From Okapia johnstoni (Eukaryota > Chordata > Mammalia > Artiodactyla > Giraffidae): a DNA stretch of 64,000 nucleotides. The stretch is taken from the NCBI GenBank assembly GCA_024291935.2, contig CM044321.1, positions 61,002,985-61,066,984 on the forward strand, written 5' to 3'. The notes beneath the pieces are model-generated. The model searched no databases. It had not been told where the DNA came from and worked only from the letters and a program-made list of their open reading frames with translations. Of the stretch, positions 11,795 through 22,115 are shown piece by piece (within the stretch, counting starts at the first letter, position 1; each line of letters begins with the position of its first letter). The translations under genes were made by a program, and so were the position numbers.

Positions 11795-11935
11795 TGTTTG
11801 AACCCAGCCAGGCCACTCATTTCCTGAGAAGGCAAATCACTTAATTCAGCTTCTCAGTTTACTCTATGGTTTAATGGAAGTAATAGAATCTTCTTAGCAG
11901 GAGTGCTGTGAAAATTAATGACTGCATATAAAGTG
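11795..11935 (-). repeat. MIR SINE, antisense
   Basis: GAACCCAGCCAGGCCACTCA, CAAATCACTTAATTCAGC, GTTTAATGGAAGTAATAGAA and AGTGCTGTGAAAATTAATGA follow the MIR antisense order. It lies 60 bp from the sense MIR at 11515. Confidence 0.7.
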
Positions 11936-12229
11936 GTTTAAGATAAAGATTTTCAGATAAAAGAACTGGAGGGAGGGAGTTTGAAGGGCTATTAGGAAAG
12001 AGTGAGGAACTGCAGCTTATTCTATTTCCACGGGCTGGGCTACAAGTAGGCAATGCATTTGTAAAAAATTCAGCTTCAGATCGATTTGCATGGCTGAAGC
12101 ATTTGAGGGGAAGAAATAGAACCTGGTAAATAACTGTTAGATTCCATTTTTATACATTTATAAAACATTATTTTTAACACTATATTATTTCAGAAAGAGA
12201 AACTCCTGTTATGAATTATGATGGTAATT
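11936..12229. other. unassigned DNA
   Basis: AT-rich spacer between MIR and a CHR SINE, with no feature recognised. Confidence 0.4.
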
Positions 12230-12437
12230 GGGAATTTCCTGGCAGTTCAGTGCTTAACACTCCACACTGCTAATGCAGGGGATACTGGTTCAGTCACTGG
12301 TTGGGAAACTAAGGTCCCAGATGCCATGTGGCCAGAGACTCAAAACATAAATCAGAAACAATAACGTAACAAATTCAACAAAGACTTTAAAAATGGTCCA
12401 CATCAAAAAAAATCCACCCCTCCAAAAAAAAGAAAAA
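12230..12437 (+). mobile_element. CHR-type SINE
   Basis: GGGAATTTCCTGGCAGTTCA head, CTGGTTGGGAAACTAAGGTC, then the 3' signature CAAAGACTTTAAAAATGG followed by A-rich runs to 12437. Confidence 0.85.
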
Positions 12438-12439
12438 AT

Positions 12440-12774
12440 GATGACAGTTACCACAAGGGAACCAGGGACAAAGCACTGTATGGCCTTGATCTCGGAGTCG
12501 ACCTGGCTTCCCCAGTGGCAAGCTCAGAATGCCATGTTCTTTTCTTCATCTGCTTGTGCTTGGCCATGGACGTGGGCAGGAGATGGGAAAAGAGAAGCTC
12601 TTCATGTTAATGCACCCCCTCCTCCCCTGTTCCCCGAGATGGGAGTGTCTTGCACGGTTGATTTTGTCACCCTTCATCATTTTGTACTCTACCACCACGT
12701 ATGCCCTGTTGAATGGATGAACCAGTGTCCCCCAGCCTCTTCTACCCCAGCCAGGTATTACTGTGTATTTACAT
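12440..12774. other. unassigned DNA
   Basis: The 186-codon open frame at 12393-12953 begins in the SINE tail, crosses this spacer and ends in L2, so it is composite and not a gene. Confidence 0.5.
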
Positions 12775-13085
12775 ACACTTTCTTACCCATTCATGTGCTC
12801 ATCAAATATTTATGGAGCATCAGCTCTGTGCCAGACACTGTTCTAACACTGGGGATTCAACAGATACGATCTTTACCTCATGAAGAGATTTCCTGCCAAA
12901 TCATCAAACTGCAAAATAATTACAGAAATGACAAGAGCGATGAGGAAAAGTAAAGGCAAGTAGGGAATCCTATGACAAAAGAGTGTGGCTTTGTGGGCTG
13001 AGATCAAGGAAGGCTCCCAGAGGAGGTGGTTTTAGCTGGGGCTGAAAGATGAGCAGAAATTAGTAGGGCTTATGGTGCTCAGTTC
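12775..13085 (-). mobile_element. L2 LINE 3' end, antisense
   Basis: TCATCAAATATTTATGGAGC, GTGCCAGACACTGTTCTAAC, CTGGGGATTCAACAG, then CAAGGAAGGCTCCCAGAGGA and GAGGTGGTTTTAGCTGGGG, the antisense order of the L2 3' region. Confidence 0.7.
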
Positions 13086-13089
13086 CTGT

Positions 13090-14480
13090 ACTAGGCGTGC
13101 GCAGAGAAGACTAGGACCCAGGACATAAATGGAACAGCCTTGAACTCAGGAGCTTTTTCTGTGGTCCAGGAGATGGACCTCAAAAGAGCCTCTTGGTGAA
13201 AGTGAAAGAGGAGAGTGAAAAAGTTGACTTAAAACTCAACATTCAGAAAACTAAGATCATGGCATCTGGTCCCATCACTTCATGGGAAATAGATGGGGAA
13301 ACAGTGGAAACAGTGACAGACTTTATTTTGGGGGGCTTCAAAACAACTCAGATGGTGACTGCAGCCATAAAATTGAAAGACGCTTGCTCCTTGGAAGAAA
13401 AGTTATGACCAACCTAGACAGCATATTAAAAAGCAGAGATATTACTTTGCCAAAAAAGGCCTGTCTAATCAAAGCTATGGTTTTTCCAGTGGTCATGTAT
13501 GGATGTGAGAGTTGGACCATAAAGAAAGCTGAGTGCTGAAGAATTGATGCTTTTGAACTGTGGTGTTGGAGAAGACTCTTGAGAGTCCCTTGGACTGCAA
13601 GGAGATTCAACCAGTCTTTCATAAAGGAGATCAGTCCTGAATATTCATTGGAAGGACTGATGCTGAAGCTGAAACTCCAATACTTTGGCCACCTGATTCA
13701 AAGAACTGACTCATTGGAAAAGACCCTGATGCTGAGAAAGATTGAAGGCGGGAGGAGAAGGGGATGACAGAGGATGAGATGGTTGGATGGCATCACCAAC
13801 TCAATGGACATGAGTTTGAGTAAACTCCGGGGGTTGGTGATGGACAGGGAGGCCTGGTGTGCTGCAGTCCATGGGGTCGTAAAGAGTCAGACACGACCAA
13901 GTGACTGAACTGGACTGACTGAGGAGATGGACAAACACACCAGCAGTGATGTACAGAGTGGCAAGTAGTCTAGACAGACGTGTGTGAGGAGGTGGGTGAG
14001 GGGGCAGAGCTTCTACCTGGAGAGTTTCCGGGGGAAGTCGGTCCTATCTGGTGAGTCTGTGCTCCTCAGAAGCCTGAATGGGATCAGTAGTAGATGATGG
14101 AGAAGGGAGGGGGTGGGGCAAGGGCTTTTATGGAAAAGGAACATCTCGTGGAAAAGCTCAGATTGCTGAAGCATCTGTTGGTGAAAGCACAAGTAGCTTT
14201 TCAAACCTGAAGCTTTAGGACAGACTGGTGAGATGTGATGGGAGAGAGAAAGAGGAGGAAGCCAGGTAAGGTAGGGCCTTGTGAGTTAAGATGCTGAGGA
14301 ATTGGAACTCTGTTCTCTTTTCTATGAGAATTGTTGAGGGGGTTTGACCAGGGAAGTGAGGGATCCCCTTGGCACTGGAGCATCCTCCCTTCAGCAGTCA
14401 CGCTCAGAGGCTGAAAGAGAAAGCACCAAGGGTATGGATGGGGAGAAGGAGAATTTGGCAATGACGTTTTGAAACTGGGT
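13090..14480 (-). mobile_element. second L2 copy, split by BovB copy 2
   Basis: Left part 13090-13178 (GAACAGCCTTGAACTCAGGA, GGTCCAGGAGATGGAC) continues at 13922 (GGACAAACACACCAGC) and further at 14260-14370 (GTAGGGCCTTGTGAGTTAAG, GAGGGGGTTTGACCAGGG). The break coincides with the BovB target duplication. Confidence 0.65.
13179..13921 (+). mobile_element. BovB LINE, 743 bp, 11 bp TSD (copy 2)
   Basis: 5'-truncated inside the reverse transcriptase ORF (GCCTCTTGGTGAAAGTG). Perfect target duplication AGGAGATGGAC at 13168-13178 and 13922-13932. Retains a long readable stretch (MYGCESWTIKKAEC near 13495) that ends at a TGA where a serine or arginine codon is expected. Confidence 0.93.
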
Positions 14481-14734
14481 GACTGGATGTGATTGGGAGA
14501 GTATAAGATGGCAGTCAAGGAAGATTCTTTACCATGTTTTCCAGGACATGACTCTCTGCAAAACTCTTTAAACAACCAGCTCCTTGATCAGCTTCTCATC
14601 TTCTCTCTCCTCTTAGAGTCCACCCACAAAGCATCTTTGTGAGGAACCAGGTGGCAAAGATCCTTGGTGGGTTGGTTTAGGTTTTCCAAACACCTTTGAC
14701 TTTGGGATCGTTTCTTTTTATGAAACATATACCA

Positions 14735-14870
14735 ATACCCAGAGTGATCTTCCCCAAAGTAAATGCCAAGCATATCAATCTTTGCTTAAAATCATTCAGT
14801 GTTTTTCAGACAAAATTCAAATTATTGGCCTTGTACCTCAAAGCCCTTCTGGAACTAGCGTTTGGGAGTC
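14735..14870 (+). mobile_element. L2 fragment
   Basis: CAGAGTGATCTTCCCCAAAG, CTTTGCTTAAAATCATTCAG and CAAATTATTGGCCTTGTACC match the sense L2 segment upstream of its 3' end. 14490-14734 is unassigned. Confidence 0.55.
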
Positions 14871-14947
14871 CATGTTGGGAGAAATGTTTCCATTTGTAGG
14901 TCTTCTTTAGAGAAATGTCTTTTCAACTCTTCTGTCCATTTTGGTGG

Positions 14948-15062
14948 TGGTGGTTTAGTTACCAAGTTGTGTTCGACTCTTGTGACCCCGTGGACTGTAG
15001 CCCGCCAGGCTCCTCTGTCCGTGTGATTCTTCAGGCAAGAAGAATGGAGTGGGTTGTCATTT
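14948..15062 (-). mobile_element. Bov-tA SINE, body only
   Basis: Carries TCTTGTGACCCCGTGGACTG and CAGGCTCCTCTGTCCGTG but stops after GAGTGGGTTGTCATTTG, so the tRNA-like head is missing (a 5'-truncated copy). Confidence 0.8.
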
Positions 15063-15185
15063 GTCCATTTTATTTGGTTGGTTTTCTGGTTAGTATTGAG
15101 TCGCAGAAGTTCTTCAGATATTTTAAATATAAATCTCTTGCTAAATGTCTGTTGAAAGTACTTCTTTCAGTCTGTTTTGAGATCA
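15063..15185 (-). mobile_element. old L1 fragment, antisense
   Basis: GAGTCGCAGAAGTTCTTCAG, ATATTTTAAATATAAATC and TTGCTAAATGTCTGTTGAAA resemble the antisense of the L1 ORF2 end. Confidence 0.5.
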
Positions 15186-15319
15186 CAGTGTTATGTAAAT
15201 ATTGAGAAGGCAAATGGGATGAATGGAGTTTGGGACAGGTTGCATTTAGAAAACCTAAAGAATATTCAGTCTATGCCTTGTTGACACCAATCTCGAGGTG
15301 TCCTGGAGTCAGGCATACA

Positions 15320-15455
15320 CTTCCCTGCCTCCATTATCCTATATATCAAATGGGAGAACAGTATCAGCTTGTCTTTTTCAAGGATTATCATGAAGTTAAA
15401 ATAAAACATGTGAAAGCAACTTGGAAGAGTGAAAAGCCATATACAAATGGTTGTG
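15320..15455 (-). repeat. MIR SINE, antisense
   Basis: ATCAAATGGGAGAACAGTAT, AGGATTATCATGAAGTTAAA and a final CATATACAAATGG match the antisense MIR core. The 117-codon frame at 15230-15583 passes through it and is not credible. Confidence 0.6.
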
Positions 15456-15724
15456 CTACATTGACATTACGTATATTTCAGACCACTCCCAGAAAGCAAA
15501 GACATGGTGTCACTTTCAGCTTTAAACTTGTCTTACCTCTTCTCTTAACTTCTTTCCAACTTGTCTTTTGCACCTGTACGTGACAAACAAAACTCTCCCC
15601 TTACCTCTTCTGGGTGTTTATAACTGGGTATGATGCATTTGAATCCTAGTCCTGAACAGATACAAACAACAAGTATTGTGGCCCTCTATTTGCTTACATA
15701 CTGGGCTTTATCTCCATCCAGTCA

Positions 15725-15870
15725 CTCACCCAGAACATATTGATTGCTGTTTAACTATATAGTCCAGACACACGCTAATGACAAAATAAGACAGATGCAG
15801 TCCTTTGTCTTACGGCCTGAAGTCTTTTGTGAGAGTCAGACAATTAGGTCATCATTATCATACAGGTCAT
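15725..15870 (-). mobile_element. L2 fragment, antisense (weak)
   Basis: ACCCAGAACATATTGATTGC, then GACAAAATAAGACAGATGCA and GTCCTTTGTCTTACGGCCTG, the order of the antisense L2 terminus. 15456-15724 is unassigned. Confidence 0.4.
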
Positions 15871-16135
15871 GAACCGGGGTTACAGGAACATCAAAGAACA
15901 AAAGGTGGAATCTGGGGAGCAGCATGTAAGAAGTAAAGGAAAGCAGTGGAAAAGCTGGAGCTGTGATGCCATGAAGTTTCTGAAGGAGTCACTTAGGGGA
16001 AGTAACAGGAGGGCCTCCTACATCCAGCAGAGGAAGTGTGCATTCATGAAATCCACATGTTAGTTGGCCATTTTAATCTTCCTCATTCACATTTTTTCAT
16101 TTTATTGATTATTTGTAGTTTTTCTCTACATAGTT
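15871..16135. other. unassigned DNA
   Basis: Purine-rich then T-rich, with nothing recognised. Confidence 0.35.
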
Positions 16136-16300
16136 TGTTTTTTTAAATTATTGATTTATTTGTGCAGTGTCTTAGTTGCAGCATGCAGGATCTTTTTAGT
16201 TGTGGCCTGCAAAATCTAGTTCCCTGACCAGAGATTGAACCCTGGACCCCTTGCTTTGGGAACGCGGACTCTTCTCTATGGGACCACCAGGAAGGTTCCA
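16136..16300 (-). mobile_element. CHR-type SINE, antisense
   Basis: T-rich start, CAGTGTCTTAGTTGCAGCAT, CTAGTTCCCTGACCAGAGAT, TTGAACCCTGGACCCCTTGC and GGGACCACCAGGAAGGTTCC, the antisense tRNA-like head. Confidence 0.85.
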
Positions 16301-17317
16301 CATCTTTTTTCAGGATTGGTTGGTGGAGTCTCAATAGGATTCCTATTCTTCCTTCTGATAGCCATTTGTTGAAGGTGATAAGGGTGGTAAGTTGTTCAAA
16401 ACAGAGCTGATGAGAAGGAATAGAAGAGGAGAGCTGGGGTAATTCCCTAACTGGGATGTCAAAGCTTGAAGAACTGACCAGAGACAAAACTGCCCTTCTC
16501 AATGGCCACTTCCCACCCTTGTCCAGACCCAGTATTCCAGAGTCAGCTGGATCCTTCTAGACAGCCACTCGTTTCCTGTCACCGTCTGCTACCCCGGGAG
16601 ACGAGACAGAACTCAGATCTTCTGGCTGTGACACACCCCATCTGCAGGGTGCTCGGTGCAGAAGCATCCCCAGGAAAGGCAGCTCTGATCTGTGCTCTGG
16701 CCATGCCATAGGAGACTGCCTAGGGCCCTGGCACCTCTGCTCTCGGTTAGGCTCAATGGGGCACAAAGCCTAGGACCATCTGAGATCGGGGTACAAATTT
16801 AGATGAAGGATTTTGCACAGGCTTTTTGTCAATGGTCAGAAAGCATCTCCCAGATCTGAGGGGCCTGTCATCTGATGCTTTGCTGGACATCTGTCTGAGC
16901 TGGGAGGGCTCTTTACGGTGACTTTGCCCAGAGCCTGCCCCACACCCCCAAAGGCATGTGTTGTTCATCTCCCGCCATGGTTCTGCGGAGTAAGTGGCAC
17001 TCATTGATGCAATGCTGTGGGCCAAGATAATTTAGATAAAAATCAACCAAGAACCTAATGAGCACCTTGGCAGTTCACATGGTCCATTCTCTGAGCATCT
17101 CTGCTCACTGTTGCTGTGGTGATTCATCTGTGCGAAGCAGGAAGCTTTGGTAGCTTTAATGATGCATTTTACATGAATGCGGCCCCAGTTGACAGGTGTA
17201 CATCTCCCTTACTTTAATGGAAACATCAGCTGCAATGCAGCTATTAGCTGGTAAGTTTTCATTTTAACCTTCTGTGCTCTTCAGAAAAAATTTCCACCCT
17301 GAGGGAATATGGAGTTT
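16301..17317. other. ~1 kb repeat-free DNA
   Basis: No repeat recognised. 17100-17260 is AT-rich with motifs such as TTTAATGATGCATTTTACAT and CAGCTGCAATGCAGCTATTA that could be a conserved non-coding element, but that is only an impression. Open frames on both strands overlap each other. Confidence 0.35.
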
Positions 17318-17541
17318 ATGCGTGTGTGCTAAGTCGCTTCAGTTGTATCCAACTCTCTGCTACCCTGTGGATCATCGTCCACCAGGATCCTCTGTCCATG
17401 GGATTTTCCAGGCAAGAATACTGGAGCAGGTTGCTCTGCCCTCCTCCAGGGGATCTTCCTGACCCAGGGATCGAACCAGTGTCTCTTACATCTACTGTAT
17501 TGGCAGGCACGTTCTTCACCACTAGCGTCACCTGCGAGGCC
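17318..17541 (-). mobile_element. Bov-tA SINE (left of a tandem pair)
   Basis: GCGTGTGTGCTAAGTCGCTT to CACTAGCGTCACCTGCGAGG. Full length, with the CTCTTACATCTACTGTATTG variant in its head. Confidence 0.93.
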
Positions 17542-17544
17542 AAT

Positions 17545-17740
17545 ATGAGCCGTGTCAGACTCTTTGTGACCCCACAGACTGTAGCCCACCAGGCTCCTCT
17601 GTCCACAGAATTTTCCAGGCAAGAATAACTGGAGCAGTGTGTCATTTCCTATTCCAGGGGATCTTCCCAACCCAGGGATCAAACCTGTGTCTCCTGCATT
17701 GCAGATGAATTCTTTACTGCTGAGCCACCTGGGAAGCCAG
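17545..17740 (-). mobile_element. Bov-tA SINE (right of a tandem pair)
   Basis: Starts within three bases of the end of the previous SINE (ATATGAGCCGTGTCAGACTC) and ends TGAGCCACCTGGGAAGCC. The two copies differ at many positions, so they are separate insertions rather than one tandem duplication. Confidence 0.92.
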
Positions 17741-17744
17741 TATA

Positions 17745-18267
17745 GCATTTAAATTTGACTAAATCCAACTGACGTTAACTTATCCATCTTGGGTGTGCTT
17801 CCCAGTACAGTCTGTCACCGAGGAGGGCCACGGTAAATGGGTCCCTCTTCCTCCAGAGCCTCTGGACTGGCTCCTGGAGGTTCGGGGGATTTGATAGAAC
17901 CCATAGCATCTGAGGAAGGAAGCTCTGTATCCTCCTGGGGACGTTGCCAACCCCGTGATCCACACCAGGGCCATCTTTGGAGATCAGATGGCCTCACCCT
18001 TTGTCTCACAGGCGTGAGAAATCACCACCTTCTGCTTATAGAAGTTGGAAAAGAAACTTGCTGTGTCAGAGGCTGCCTGTGGCCTGCTAACCCCATTTGC
18101 TGCATGTAGGCCGTTCCCCTGATCTTCATGGGCTTCAGAAGCGCCTGGGGTTTCTTTTAAACTACAGATTTCAGGGCACCGTCCTCATGGCTCTGATTTG
18201 GAATGTCTGGGGCAGAGTATGCCTTGAGCAATTCTTGGTTCATAAGACTGAGACTAAGAAAAAGAAC
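17745..18267. other. unassigned DNA, ~520 bp
   Basis: GC-richer text with overlapping open frames on both strands and no recognised repeat or splice-bounded exon. Confidence 0.4.
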
Positions 18268-18573
18268 AGGACTTCTCTGAGTGGTCCAGTGGTTAAGAAT
18301 CCTCCTGCCAGTGCAGGGAACACAGGTTTGATCCCTGGTCTGGGAAGATTCCACATGCCATGAGGCAACTAAGCTGGTGCGATGCAACTACTGAGCCTGT
18401 GCTCTAGAACCTGGGAGTCGCAACTACTGAAGCCTGCGTGCCTAGAGCCTGTGCTCCACAATAAGAGAAGCCACTGCCATGAGAAGTAGACCCTGCTTGC
18501 TGCAACTAGAGAAAGTCTTTGCGTAGCAATGAAGACCCCACACAGCCATAAATCAAAGAAAGAGAGAAAGAAA
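18268..18573 (+). mobile_element. CHR-type SINE, long form
   Basis: GGACTTCTCTGAGTGGTCCA head, then GCAACTAAGCTGGTGCGATG, CCTAGAGCCTGTGCTCCACA, GAGAAGCCACTGCCATGAGA and an A/G-rich tail ending near 18573. Confidence 0.88.
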
Positions 18574-18734
18574 AAGAATGGCCCAGAGCTATGAACAAAA
18601 AGAGTTGGTGACAGGCAGTGGAGAAAAGCCTGCTTCTTGTCACTGCTGTGCATTGGTTGCAGGCATGTGGCCCTGGGTGCCAAGCAGGCTAAGTGATGTT
18701 TGTCTCTTCAGTGGATCTTGGTGCCAATCCCACT

Positions 18735-18860
18735 GGGAACACAGAAAAGAGGAAGCCATAGCTCCTACCCCATGAAATCCACAGGCCAGTGTGAGTGAGC
18801 AAACAGACAAATACAAACCAACGACAACATACAGAGACCGATGGTGTGTTAATGCAGCAC
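18735..18860 (-). mobile_element. L2 fragment, antisense (weak)
   Basis: GAAGCCATAGCTCCTACCCC, CACAGGCCAGTGTGAGTGAG and CAAACAGACAAATACAAACC follow the antisense L2 terminal order. Confidence 0.4.
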
Positions 18861-18884
18861 ACAACTAGTCTGAAGAGTCATGGA

Positions 18885-19160
18885 ATGAAAATAGTGGCTC
18901 TGGTTTATGGAGCAGTTACTGTGAACTGGGCTTTGTCTTATGTAAATCAAATAAATTCATGACAACAACCATTTAGGGCATGTGAGGAAAGAGGTCTAGG
19001 CTGTTAAAGCTTTGCACAAGGCTGCCCAGTTAATACATAGCAGAGCCAGATGGTAGTTGCAAAAAGCCATGTTCTTAAGAGCTTAATGACAAAGTCTTTC
19101 TGAAGAGAGGGGGCCTATTACTTGCTGAGCACCTACTACGTGTGGGGCTCACTTAACTGA
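18885..19160 (+). repeat. MIR SINE(s)
   Basis: GGAGCAGTTACTGTGAACTG, ATAAATTCATGACAACAACC, AAAGCTTTGCACAAGGCTGC and AGCAGAGCCAGATGGTAG form one sense MIR. A second short core (GCTGAGCACCTACTACGTGT) follows at 19116. Confidence 0.65.
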
Positions 19161-20388
19161 ATATTGGTGACATTTCTGAGACTGGCCAGAGCTCTGCCAG
19201 CGCTCAGAAGCCAGGAACACTATCGGATGCTTTGTTGCATCTCTTAGCCAGAGCCTGAAAGGATACAGGGATGCTAGAATGTTGATTCCCTTGGGCTTCC
19301 TGGGGGCCGGGCAGGGCCTTGCCACCTCTAGCCAGATGGCTAGTGACTAGGTCATGTCTTCCTAGTCCCTGTGCCCCAGTGTGCTCACCATTCAGGACAC
19401 AGACAGCCCTAGTCTCTATTTCCTAGCCTCCTTAAAAAACAAACGGCAGAGGTTTCAGCCTAAGGCGATCAGTGATTGCATTTCCATCCCCTGATCACTT
19501 TCCAGCGTGGACTTGGTCCCCTGCCCAGTCCTTTGCATCCCATCAATCAGGCGGGTAGGTTGGTGCCGGGAGGAAGCCCCACCTGCTGGAACAGGTGGAT
19601 AGAGCTCCTGAGTTGCTCACAGTTCGCCTGCCATCCCCTGGACTCACTCTGCACACAATCTATCTGTTGAGGTTTTGGCTGAAGACACCCTTCTTCACTT
19701 CCTCTCCTAAAAACGGTTTTGTGCTGTGTTTCCTGCAGCAGGGCTGCTCCAGTGTTGGCCACGTGTCATGGGTGGTCCCTGGCCCCTCAGCGTGTAGATA
19801 GGCTGCAGTGACCGGTCTTTCATCAACCAGCAGTTTCCATTTGCTTTTTAATAACTTACTATTGGGGGCCAATGATATTTTTTTAAAACCCACTTCTTTT
19901 TCTTTTACATGGTTCATCAAAAACAGGAAGTCAAAAGATACGAAATACTCTTCCTGTGAATTAGTAGAGAGACCTTTCTCGTCTGTGCTCAGGAACTTGC
20001 CCCCTGGGGCCACCAAATGAGCTTCTGGAAGAGAGGAAAGTTGCAAGTAGGACCCTGGGGTAGTCAGCTGGCAGGAATGGGGGTGGGGGGTGAGACAGCA
20101 TGTTTGTAGACCTTGGGAGCTGAACCTGGGTAGAAAGGCGGTCGGATGCTGTGAGCTGGAGTGGCAGGGGAAGGGGTAAGGGCAGGGCCAGGTAGCTCGC
20201 TCCAGGGATGTTATCAATAAGATGATGGGCCAGTGCTGGCTGATGAAGAGATGATGTTCTTGGGTAGCAGTCAAACTGGAATGATGATCCCAGACCTTCT
20301 GAGAGCTGCTGAGAAGAGGGGCTGCGTCAGGGGAAGTGGGAGGCCAGGGAGGAATGGGTGTAGGAGAAGGAGCTCATTTCAACACCTT
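19161..20388. other. ~1.2 kb unassigned DNA
   Basis: The longest frame here (204 codons, minus, 19660-20274) has no recognisable domain, no splice context and low-complexity stretches, so I do not call it. No repeat recognised. Confidence 0.4.
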
Positions 20389-20597
20389 GTGTGTTCATCA
20401 CTGGGTCATGTCCAACTCTTTGTGATCCCATGGACTGTAGCCTGCAAGGCTCTTCTGTCCATGGGGATCCTCCAGGCAAGAATACTGGAGTGGGTTGCCA
20501 TGCCCTCCCCCAGGGGATCTTCCCAACCCAAGGATGGAACCTGAGTCTCTTGCATTGCAGGCAGATTCTTTACCATCTGAGCCACCAGGGAAGCCCT
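20389..20597 (-). mobile_element. Bov-tA SINE
   Basis: TGTGTGTTCATCACTGGGTC to TGAGCCACCAGGGAAGCCC. Flanks TTTCAACACCT (20378) and CTTTAACATCT (20596) look like an aged target duplication. Confidence 0.92.
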
Positions 20598-20606
20598 TTA
20601 ACATCT

Positions 20607-21219
20607 TATGCTGGATCAAATACACACATACTACCTTTGCACAAACTCACTCGGTCTCAGGGATACTGCCCAGTGCCAAGTCACACAGGTCACTGATTTG
20701 TGATTGACAACTTATGTTTTAATAGTAACCAGTATCAAGGAAAATTGGTGTCACTGGGACTGAAAGACCGTCCTTTCTTGGCTGTTCAGGTGGCTGCCTG
20801 CCAGAGAGGACGTATTGCGCAGACAGGGTGGTTGGTGTGTGCCTTTGGTAGAGGCCACCTGCATCTTCCCAGGGAAGAGGTAGGATGACTGAGATCATGT
20901 GCACAGAGTATTTGAAGACCTGGAAACAAAAGACCTTCTATACACAGGAGCTTTTCGGCCACTACCCCCAGGCCAAAACAAGCAGCCTTTTCTGCCGCTG
21001 CAGATGGTTGCTGAGAAAGCTTGACAGCATCAGTGCCCAGACACGTCTAATCACCTGCATCCCCTACTAGCTTCCACCTGGAGTCTGTGCTCATGACAGG
21101 CTTTGAGCATCTCTTTCTGCCAAGCCATGGCTTAGGCACCGGTTTCCCTCAGCATCACTTGTTATCTGGGGTCAGACCTCCTCTGCCAATATTTTTTGTG
21201 TCCATTGGCCTTGCTATTC
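20607..21219. other. unassigned DNA, ~610 bp
   Basis: No repeat or gene recognised. Confidence 0.4.
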
Positions 21220-21362
21220 TTCATTCTTTCATCAAAATTGTATCGAATGCCTAGTATGTGGCAAGCAATGTGGAATGAGCTGGAGATAAAGGAACAAAAG
21301 CATAGGATCTATGTCCCCGAGTTGGTTCAAGGCCAATGGGAACAAAAGGCACATAATCCAAT
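21220..21362 (-). mobile_element. L2 3' end, antisense
   Basis: TTCATCAAAATTGTATCGAA, TGCCTAGTATGTGGCAAGCA and GAGCTGGAGATAAAGGAAC fit the antisense L2 terminus. Confidence 0.5.
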
Positions 21363-21370
21363 CAGATACA

Positions 21371-21612
21371 GGTATGTGTGTGTGTGTGTGCATGCTAAGT
21401 TGCTTCAGTTATGTCTGACTCTTTGTGACCCCATGGACTGTAGCCCTCCAGGCTCCTCTTATCCATGGAATTCTCCAGGCAAGAATACTGGATTGGGTTG
21501 CCATGCCCTCCTCGAGGTGATCTTCCTGATCCAGGAATCGAACCCCCTCTCTTATGTCTCCTGCATTGGCAGGCATGTTCTTTACCACTAGTACCACCTG
21601 GGAAGCCCCAGC
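21371..21612 (-). mobile_element. Bov-tA SINE with (TG)n at its 3' end
   Basis: A TG dinucleotide run (21373-21390) joins GCATGCTAAGTTGCTTCAGT; in SINE orientation this is a CA tail. The head ends GTACCACCTGGGAAGCCCC. TACAGGT occurs on both sides (21367 and 21614), a possible 7 bp target duplication that encloses the TG run. Confidence 0.9.
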
Positions 21613-22036
21613 TACAGGTGACCAAATGGTAAATGTGATTAGAGGTGGTATGTCATTCCCTAGGAGACATCCAGGGAAGTAGCTTGTTTCATGTGCTGCC
21701 AGATCTAATGATAAGTGAGCCTAAATTCCTTTCTGTAACTTTGAGTCATTTGTCCAGGTTCCTCTGTCTGAAACTGCAAAGAGCAAATGACACTCCTCTT
21801 CTGTAATGATGGAACTTTGGCTATGTAAGCTTCTCTTCCAAGGCTAATAATCTCCTGACATGGAGTCTAGACCTGTCCCTGTTTTAATTGCTATCTTCTG
21901 GGTATATTCTTGTTTCTTACTGAAGTGGTAAAGCCAGAGGCCAATACAATATTATGGGTTTGGCTGGAGAGAAAAGTCAGAAAGACAAGTAAATGAAGAA
22001 TAATTAAAAAAAAATACAGTAAAAAAGATTCTAGCA
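21613..22036. other. unassigned DNA
   Basis: Ends in A-rich runs (22009-22026). No repeat recognised. Confidence 0.4.
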
Positions 22037-22046
22037 GTGTGTGTGT

Positions 22047-22088
<42 letters not shown>
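22037..22088. repeat. (TG)n microsatellite
   Basis: About 52 bp, interrupted once by TCTC, then a 34 bp pure TG run, with a short GA run 15 bp downstream (22104-22115). Probably polymorphic. Confidence 0.95.
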
Positions 22089-22090
<2 letters not shown>

Positions 22091-22115
22091 AACATATGGG
22101 ATGGAGAGAGAGAGG

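Noticed and set aside
12393..12953. 186-codon frame on the plus strand
   Set aside because: Begins in a CHR SINE tail and ends in antisense L2, so it is a composite of unrelated pieces.
17316..17748. 109- and 139-codon minus-strand frames
   Set aside because: They are the sense strands of two adjacent Bov-tA SINEs, which often carry open frames.
19660..20274. 204-codon frame on the minus strand
   Set aside because: No recognisable domain, no splice signals, a plus-strand frame overlaps part of it, and composition matches flanking non-coding DNA.
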